This document shows, piece after piece, positions 56,938 to 64,000 of a stretch of 64,000 nt of DNA. The first letter of the stretch is position 1. Each line of letters begins with the position of its first letter. The position numbers were made by a program, and so were the translations under genes. The notes below the pieces were generated by a model. The model was given only the letters and a program-made list of their open reading frames with translations, was not told the DNA's origin and ran no database searches. Source of the DNA: Aegilops tauschii subsp. strangulata (taxonomy: Eukaryota; Streptophyta; Magnoliopsida; Poales; Poaceae); the NCBI RefSeq assembly GCF_002575655.3, contig NC_053039.3, positions 242,398,622 through 242,462,621 of the forward strand. Reading direction: 5' to 3'.

Positions 56938-59900
56938 ATGGCTGATCCGAGCCAGGTTGTGGTGGTGTGGAATGTAAGCGGGATGAACAACCCGGCGAAA
57001 CGCAACGCTATAAATAACGTCATTTCGGGCTCGGGAGCGAGTGTTGTCTGCCTTTAGGAAACAAAAATCCAGGACATGACCCCTGCACTTGTGCGGCAAT
57101 GCCTTGGGCCGGCATTCGATCAGTTCTTCTACGCGCCTGCGGTGGGGACGCGCGGTGGCGTTCTGTTGGCAACCAAGTCGAGTGGTGTGCAGCTTTCAAA
57201 CCCCCATGTCACGGACAATTCGGTCACGGCATGGGTGCAATGTCTAGAGTCGGTTGGTTGGTGGTTCACCGGGGTGTACGGGCCCCAGGAGGACGCGGAG
57301 AAGATCGTTTTCATGCAGGAGCTTAGGGAGATCCGGGGTTTACATGCAGGTCCCTGGATGCTCTCCGGTGATTTCAACTTGATTGTGGACCCGTCCGACA
57401 AGAGCAACGACAGAATAAATAGGCAGATGATGGGGCGGTTTAGGAGATGCATCTCGGACTTGGACATGCATGAGGTCTACCTTAACGGCAGGAGGTACAC
57501 CTGGTTGAACGAGCGCACAGCGCCCACGTTGGAGAAGTTGGACAGAGTGCTTGTGTCTGTGGAGTGGGGGGCCCTATGCCCAGCATCGTTCCTCTCTGCG
57601 CTCAGCACGGGTGTTTCCGACCACTGTCCGTTGCACCTGGTGCTTGAGGCCAACTTGCGGAGAGGTCGGCGATTTCACTTCGAAACCTTTTGGACGAAGA
57701 TAGATGGTTTCCAGGACGTGGTTCAGTCGGCGTGGAGCAGTCAGCCGTGGGTGCGGAATCCTTTCAAGAGACTTGCGGTCAAGCTAAAGGCGACGGCCAA
57801 GTGCTTGGCCAGTTGGAGCAACAAGTACGTAGGAAGTATCAAGCAGCAAATCCGCATCGCCAATGAGGTCATCTTGCGACTCGATGTCGCCATGGAGAGT
57901 CGTGTCCTTACAGTGGAGGAAATGGAGCTCAGGAGGCTGCTCAAGCATAAGCTGTTGGGTTTGGCTTTGCTTGAGCGCACGATCGCTAGGCATCGGTCTA
58001 GGGTTCTGAGGCTGCGGGAGGGGGATGCGTGCACGCAATATTTTCATGCCCACGCTAGTCACCGTCGTCGAAAAAACTACATCCCCAAGCTTCGGGTGGA
58101 CGGAGTTCTGACTGCTGACCACGAGGTTATGGCCGAGGCCGTGGACTCCTTCTTCTCCCATTTGCTTGGGGAGTCTGCTGAGAGGGATTTCACGCTCAAC
58201 TTGGAGGAAATTGGTATGCCACGTAAGGTTCTAGATCATTTGGACCATGATTTCACTGAGGAGGAAGTTTCGGCCGCGGTGCGCGCGCAAGGCTTGGATA
58301 AGGCGCCGGGGCCCGACGGGTTCCCGGCAAGGTTTTATGTGGCTTGTTGGTTGGTTATTAAGGACGACGTGATGGAGGCGTTCGGTTCCCTACAGAGACT
58401 GGATTTCCGTGGTCTCACGTCCATTAATCAGGCCTTCATCACTTTTCTACCCAAGACGGCAGCCGCGATGGAGATCCGGGAGTTCCGACCCATTAGCTTG
58501 ATACATAGTTTCCCGAAGCTTGTGGCGAAGGTGTTGGCTATTCGGTTGGCCGAGGAGATGTCGGACTTGGTCGGGGCGCACCAGAGCGCGTTCATCAAGG
58601 GGAGATGGCTCCATGACAATTATATGATGGTGCAAGGGCTGGCTAGGAAGCTACATGCCACTAAGAAGGATGCGGTGATGCTCAAGCTAGATATTACGAA
58701 GGCCTTCGACACGGTGAACTGGGCCTTCTTGATGGATGTGTTACGGCACATGGGATTTGGAGCTAAGTGGACGTCGTGGATTGCCGGTTTACTTGCATCT
58801 TCTTCCACTAGGGTGCTGCTCAATGGCATTCCCGGCGAGATCATCTACAACAGACCGGGCCTGCGGCAGGGGGACCCAGCCTCGCCACTTCTGTTTGTCC
58901 TGGTGATGGAAGCTCTTCACCACCTCCTGCGCTCGGCCTCGGTGGCTGGGGTGCTGCGGCCTCTCGCGCCCAATGGCCTTCGGAGTGCCACGTCCATATA
59001 TGCTGACGACGTGGTTACTTTCATCAAGCCAGATCTGCAGAGTCTCAGGGCATGCACGGTGTTGCTTCACGACTTTGGCGCGGCGTCGGGCCTACACACG
59101 AATCTAATCAAGAGTTCCGCCCACCCAATCAGATGTACGGAGGAGCAGGTGCTTCAGATCGCCACCAAGGTGGAGTGTCAGGTGCTGGGTTGGCCCTGTC
59201 AGTACCTTGGGCTGCCCTTGGGTTTACGGAAGATTTCGGCCGCGCAGTTACGGTACCTGATCGACAAGATGGCTGACCGATTGCCTGCCTGGCAGGCCAG
59301 GCTTCCCTTCCGCGCGGGCAGGCTGGAGCTCATTCGTACTACGCTTGCCTCCATGCCTATTCATGCCATGATGGCGATCGATCTGCCTGTCAAGACTATT
59401 ACAGTAGCCAACAAGATCTGCCGTGGATTTCTGTGGAAGGGGCGTCGAGATGTGCAGGGAGGCCACTGCCTGGTGGCTTGGGATCAGGTTTGCACGCCCA
59501 AGGAGCTCGGCGGCCTGGGGATTCCCAATTTGAGACTGTTGAACACGGCGCTGCGGGCAAGATGGCCATGGCTCGAGAGAACTGACCCCCACAGACCTTG
59601 GAACGAGTTCAATATGCAAGTTTCGTGCGAGTCCTTGGGGATCTACAGAGTGGCAACACGTTGCGTGCTTGGCGACGGCGAATCAGCGCACTTCTGGACT
59701 GATTGGTGGCTCTGGGATGGCCGGATTGAGGAGCTAATGCCTAACCTGTATGCTTTTGTGAGAAAGCCAGCGCGGCTGAAGACGGTCAGGCAGGCCATGG
59801 TGGAAGGATGGTGGCAAGATATTTCCCCGGACATAACTACGCGTGCTCTGCTCGAGTTCATTGCTCTGGTGGACAGAATGCAGGATGTGGATCTCACGCC

Positions 59901-60507
59901 AGGGACGGAGGATAGGATCCATTGGGCTTGGGATAGCACTAGGCAGTTCTCGGCTAAATCCGCTTACATGGCATGTTTTGCGGGTAGGATTGAGGCGAAC
60001 GGCGCTACTCAGATTTGGAGATCCAGGGCGCCGGCCACTTGCAAGGTCTTTGCATGGCTTGCGGCACAGAACAGATGTTGGACAGCAGATAGACTCCAAA
60101 GACGTCACTTGCCTCACCCCTCTGCATGTCCTTTTTGTGACCAAGCCCAGGAGACCATTGACCACTTGCTGTTGGGGTGTGTGTTTGCTAGGCAAGTTTG
60201 GTCCTGTATTACCAATGCGTGGGGTAAGCCTTCTTGGATGCCTACGGCACATGCTACCTTGGGGCAATGGTGGACCGCCCTCACTCCGCAGAGGCAGCTA
60301 AGGAAAGAGATTTGGACGGTGGTCACCCTTGTGGCATGGACGATCTGGAGACACCGGAATGACATAGTGTTCAATGGTGCTTCCCCCTCGGCAGAGGTAG
60401 TGCTTAGGAGGATTGACGAGGAGGGGCAGGACTGGAGGGCCGCGGGTTTGCTCCGTGAGCACGGCTCCTTGCCACGTAGAGTAGTGAGGTTGGATAGCGG
60501 CGAGTGA
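56938..60507 (+). pseudogene. LINE ORF2 (endonuclease-reverse transcriptase), one nonsense codon
   Basis: The start ATG at 56938 (MADPSQVVVVWNVSGMNNPA) gives 1190 codons to TGA at 60505-60507, with a single TAG at 57055-57057 in the endonuclease, just before the catalytic ETK, where a Gln is usual. The 1143-aa part from 57076 is fully open. Endonuclease motifs: WNVSGMN, ETKIQ, VYGPQED, SGDFNLI, SDHCPL. RT (about residues 480-770): FRPISLIHSFPKLVAKVL, HQSAFIKGRWLHDN, LKLDITKAFDTV, GLRQGDPASPLLF and YADDVVTF. The C-terminus has WRSRAPATCKVFAWLAA and CPFCDQAQETIDHLLLGC, the zf-RVT domain. It performed target-primed reverse transcription in the nucleus. With only one visible lesion this is the best-preserved mobile-element gene in the window. 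Confidence 0.93.
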
Positions 60508-60595
60508 TCCGCATGTGGATCATCCTTTTGGCTTTGTAAGCCGTGGAGTTGTAAATACTTGTTTGCCATTCTTGGCACTTTCTATCTATGCTTCT

Positions 60596-60619
60596 GATGC
60601 GTCAAGCTTTTGACGCATC
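60596..60619 (+). other. 3'-terminal hairpin of the LINE
   Basis: GATGCGTCAA-GCTT-TTGACGCATC: 10-bp perfect stem, 4-base loop, five bases from the 3' target-site copy. Possibly the structure recognised by the LINE RT. Confidence 0.7.
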
Positions 60620-60633
60620 CTTGGAAAATGCCC

Positions 60634-61241
60634 TAGGTCTTCGTGAGCAAGCAAGTTGGATGCACACCCACTTAGTTTCTTTTGTTGAGCTTTCATACAC
60701 TTATAGCTCTAATGCATCTGTTGCATGGCAATCCCTACTCACTCACATTGATATCTATTGATGGGCATCTCCATAGCCCGTTGATACTCCTAGTTGATGT
60801 GAGACTATCTTCTCCTTTTTGTCTTCTCCACAACCACCATTCTATTCCACCTATAGTGCTATGTCCATGGCTCATGCTCATGGATTGCGTGAAGATTGAA
60901 AAAGTTTAAGAACATCAAAAGTATGAAACAATTGCTTGGCTTGTCATCGGGGTTGTGCATGATTTAAATATTTTGTGTGATGAAGATAGAGCATAGCCAG
61001 ACTATATGATTTTGTAGGGATAACTTTCTTTGGCCATGTTATTTTGAGAAGACGTGATTGCTTGGTTAGTATGCTTGAAGTATTATTGTTTTCATGTCAA
61101 TATTAAACTTTTGTTTTGAATCTTATGGATCTGAATATTCTTGCCACAATAAAGAAGATTACATTGATAAATATGTTAGGTAGCATTCCACATGAAAAAT
61201 TCTGTTTTTATCATTTACCTACTCGAGGACGAGCAGGAATT
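60634..61241 (+). other. 3' internal region of element B
   Basis: Continuation of element B after the LINE, AT-rich, ending with ACTCGAGGACGAGCAGGAAT. A 75-aa ORF (60682-60909) has no support. Confidence 0.5.
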
Positions 61242-61255
61242 AAGCTTGGGGATGA
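61242..61255 (+). other. Polypurine tract region of element B
   Basis: AAGCTTGGGGATGA directly before the 3' LTR, the expected place for the plus-strand primer. The core AAGCTTGGGGATG also occurs four more times within the element. Confidence 0.65.
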
Positions 61256-62768
61256 TGATACGTCTCCAACGTATCTATAATTTTTTATTGTTCTATGCTA
61301 TTATATTATCTGTTTTGGATGTTTATGGGCTTTACTAAACAATTTTATATTATTTTTGGGACTAACCTATTAACCAGAGGCCCAGCCCAAATTGCTATTT
61401 TCTTGCCTATTTCAGTGTTTCGAAGAAAAGGAATATCAAACGGAGTCCAAACGGAATGAAACCTTCGGGAGAGTTATTTTTGGAACGGAAGCAATCCAGG
61501 AGACTTGGAGTAGACGTCAGGGAAGCTTCGAGGAAGCCACGAGGCAGGGAGGCGCGCCCTACCCCCTGGGCGCGCCCCCAACCCTCGTGGGCCCCTCGTG
61601 GCTCACCTGACCGACTTCTTTCGCCAATATATGTCCATATACCCTAAAAACATCGGGGAGCAGAATAGATCAGGAGTTCCACCGCCGTAAGCCTCTGTAG
61701 CCATCAAAAACCAATCGGGGCCCTGTTCCGGCACCCTGTCGGAGGGGGGATCCCTCACCGGTGGCCATCTTCATCATCCTGGCGCTCTCCATGACGAGGA
61801 GGGAGTAGTTCACCCTCGGGGCTGAGGGTATGTACCAGTAGCTATGTGTTTGATCTCTCTCTCTCTCGTGTTCTTGAGGTGGTACGATCTTGATGTATCG
61901 CGAGCTTTGCTATTATAGTTGGATCTTATGATGTTTCTCCCCCTCTACTCTCTTGTGATGGATTGAGTTTTCCCTTTGAAGTTATCTTATCGGATTGAGT
62001 CTTTAAGGATTTGAGAACACTTGATGTATGTCTTGCATGTGCTTATCTGTGGTGACAATGGGATATTCACGTGATCTACTTGATGTATGTTTTGGTGATC
62101 AACTTGCGGGTTCAGTGACCTTGTGAACTTGTGCATAGGGGTTGGCACACGTTTTCGTCTTGACTCTCCGGTAGAAACTTTGGGGCAGGCTTTGAAGTAC
62201 TTTGTGTTGGTTTGAATAGATGAATCTGAGATTGTGTGATGCATATCGTATAATCATACCCACGGATACTTGTGGTGACATTGGAGTATCTAGGTGACAT
62301 TAGGGTTTTGGTTGATATGTGTCTTAAGGTGTTATTCTAGTACGAACTCTTGAATAGATCGATCCGAAAGAATAACTTTGAGGTGGTTTCGTACCCTACA
62401 ATAATCTCTTCGTTTGTTCTCCGCTATTAGTGACTTCGGAGTGACTCTTTGTTGCATGTTGAGGGATAGTTATATGATCGAATTATGTTATTATTGTTGA
62501 GAGAACTTGCACTAGTGAAAGTATGAACCCTAGGCCTTGTTTTAACGCATTGCAATACCGTTTACGCTCACTTTTATTACTTGTTACCTTGCTGTTTTTA
62601 TATTTTCAGATTACAAAAACCTATATCTACCATCCATATTGCACTTGTATCACCATCTCTTCGCCGAACTAGTGCACCTATACAATTTACCATTGTATTG
62701 GGTGTGTTGGGGACACAAGAGACTCTTTGTATTTGGTTGTAGGGTTACTTGAGAGAGACCATGTTCAT
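61256..62768 (+). repeat. 3' LTR of element B, truncated
   Basis: Matches 47615-49133 with few differences, then leaves homology after GTTACTTGAGAGAGACCAT at 62762, with TTCAT shared at the junction. About 130 bp of the LTR end are missing, with the target-site copy. Confidence 0.93.
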
Positions 62769-63654
62769 GGTGTTCATATCCTACTCATGCTAGTACCCAG
62801 TGTTACTTATGCATAGTGCATGTTCATGGCCATTGTTGCTCTCTAGCTGGCCGCTTCTCAACCTATTTGCTAGCCTTCACTTGTACTAAGCCGTAATTCT
62901 GTTTGTGCATCAAAAACCTGAAACCCAAGTTATTCCAGATGAGTCCACCATACCTACCTATATGCGGTATTATCCTGCCATCCTAAGTAAATTTACATGT
63001 TCCACCTCTAAAAACTTCAAATAAATATCCTTTTTGTGTGTCTGGATTGTTCATAGAGCGACATGAGGTAGTCAGTATCTTCCATGCTAAGCGGGTTATT
63101 CCCATGATGAGTGTTTATTCACTCGTCCTTGCACGAGAGGGGCGGTAATAGGGATTCCCAGTCCCGAACTCAAATTGCAAATAATTAAACAAAACTCCCC
63201 CGGGACTGTTGTTGGTATGGACGGCACCCGTTGTTTCGGACAAGCCGTGGAGTGTGATTGTTTGTGGAGGGGGAGTAAACCTTTACTTTTATCGCTTGGG
63301 AACCGCCGCTAATGTGTTTAGCAAGGAAGATACCGATAACTAATGGTCGTGAAGTAAACAAGAAGGGTGCATTTCTCAAAATTTCATTTACCTCTGTTTT
63401 AAAAACTTTAGCTCTGGCACCTCTGCAAATCCTTGCTTCCCTCTGCGAAGGGACTATCTATTTACTTTTATGTTGAGTCATCACCTTCTCTAATAAGCGC
63501 CAGATCTGAGAGCACTGTTGTCATGCTCATGCATTATGTGTAGCTAATGTTGGGTGCATCATGACTGGATCTTTTCTACCAAGACTGGATCTTTTCACTG
63601 CTTGAACTTTGGAGGTGCTCTGCATTTATGTTTTGCGGTCTCAGAAAGGGCTAG
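62769..63654 (+). mobile_element. Internal fragment of another gypsy element
   Basis: From memory this resembles the non-coding internal or LTR part of common Triticeae Athila-type elements (words such as GAGTCCACCATACCTACCTA, CCCGGGACTGTTGTTGGTAT, TATTTACTTTTATGTTGAGT, GTTTTGCGGTCTCAGAAAGG). No ORF of note. It is joined directly to the broken 3' LTR of element B on the left and interrupted by the LTR at 63655 on the right. Confidence 0.45.
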
Positions 63655-64000
63655 TGATGTCTACTAGAACTACGTCGGTATTTCCCCAAAGAGGAAGGGA
63701 TGATGCAGCAACGGTAGGTATTTCCCTCAATGATGAGACCAAGGTTATCGAACTAGTAGGAGAACCAAGCAACACTACGTAAACAACACCTGCACACAAA
63801 TAAAACATACTCGCAACCCGACGTATTAAGGGGGTTGTCAATCCCTTTCGGGTAACGGCGCCGGAAATTGGCAAGAAGACGGGATAAAAATATGATAGAT
63901 GGGATAAATAGATCTCAAATAAAATAAAGTGCAACAAGGTATTTTTGGATTTTTGGATTAATAGATCTGAAAAATAAAAGCAAATAAAAATAGATCGCAA
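63655..64000 (-). repeat. End of an Athila-like LTR in minus orientation, running off the window
   Basis: Starts TGATGTCTACTAGAACTACG. TGATGTCTA is the exact reverse complement of the last nine bases of element B's LTR, so this is the 3' end of an LTR reading minus. No PBS follows it on the left, so it is a 3' LTR or a solo LTR. The 119-aa ORF across it is not a gene. Confidence 0.65.

Larger units (their letters stand above)
53937..60624 (+). mobile_element. L1-clade LINE, 6.7 kb, near full length
   Basis: Bounded by 9-bp direct repeats AAAATGCCC. It has a GC-rich 5' region, ORF1 with two zinc knuckles, ORF2 with endonuclease, RT and a C-terminal zinc motif, and a short 3' UTR. There is no poly(A) tail: the 3' end is a perfect 10-bp-stem hairpin followed by CTTGG. 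Confidence 0.93.
47615..62768 (+). mobile_element. Athila-like element B, pol-less LTR retrotransposon, 3' LTR truncated
   Basis: 5' LTR 47615-49267, Asp-tRNA PBS, broken gag-like ORFs to 51026, about 3.5 kb of mostly non-coding internal sequence, then PPT and 3' LTR from 61256 cut off at about 62768. A LINE (53937-60624) lies inside. No protease, RT or integrase is found, so it would have depended on proteins of another element. It is inserted in the third ORF of element A after GTGAA (47610-47614); the right target copy is lost. Confidence 0.85.

Overview
The window is nuclear DNA from a grass, almost certainly a Triticeae species (wheat, Aegilops, barley or rye). It is packed with nested LTR retrotransposons, CACTA elements, a plant LINE, and Stowaway and other MITEs. 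Several LTR and internal sequences match, from memory, well-known Triticeae families (BARE/Angela-like copia, Athila-like gypsy). The species cannot be told from sequence alone.

Layout. (1) 1-7426, minus strand: the 5' part of a chromovirus-type Ty3/gypsy element (5' LTR 4670-7426, PBS, an extra leader ORF, broken gag-pol). It sits inside the last exon of a 3'-5' exonuclease gene whose 3' end survives at 7427-7671. (2) 7672-16300: a low-copy island cut up by short repeats. It holds a broken F-box/DUF295-like two-exon fragment (minus), an intact intronless 180-aa gene of unknown function with a TATA box (11981-12523, minus), a weak plus-strand ORF (13125-13535), Stowaway elements, a possible SINE, and many copies of a MITE-like family whose ends carry a CTAGCAAGATGCCCGTGCGTTGCA-like motif (written here in two overlapping parts: CTAGCAAGATGCCC / GCCCGTGCGTTGCA). 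(3) 17700-22510: a five-exon gene model (201 aa, all splice sites and phases consistent) with a minisatellite leader and a MITE in intron 2. (4) 22850-24041: the terminal part of a CACTA-like element with GGGCC-rich subterminal repeats.

(5) 24042-62768 is a nest. The oldest layer is Athila-like element A (LTR end 24042-24620, PBS, gag, protease, and an extra ORF, but no reverse transcriptase or integrase), reading plus. Its gag is split by a 15.8-kb CACTA element (24948-40768, TSD AAC), which is itself split by a nearly complete copia element (25030-33658, minus, TSD TGTGG). A solo LTR of the same family as region 1 (41853-44582, TSD ATATG) splits A again. Athila-like, pol-less element B (47615-62768) entered A's last ORF, and B contains a 6.7-kb LINE (53937-60624, TSD AAAATGCCC). 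B's 3' LTR is cut off and joined to the internal part of another gypsy element. A further LTR in minus orientation begins at 63655.

The CACTA element has no transposase. It carries exons of a B3 DNA-binding-domain gene, a coiled-coil pseudogene with two nonsense codons, a 35-bp minisatellite, five copies of a roughly 505-bp tandem repeat, and 84-bp subterminal repeats. Most coding regions of the mobile elements are broken; several of the stops look like CAG to TAG transitions. The most promising host-gene candidates are 11981-12523 and 18508-22509; neither is recognised.
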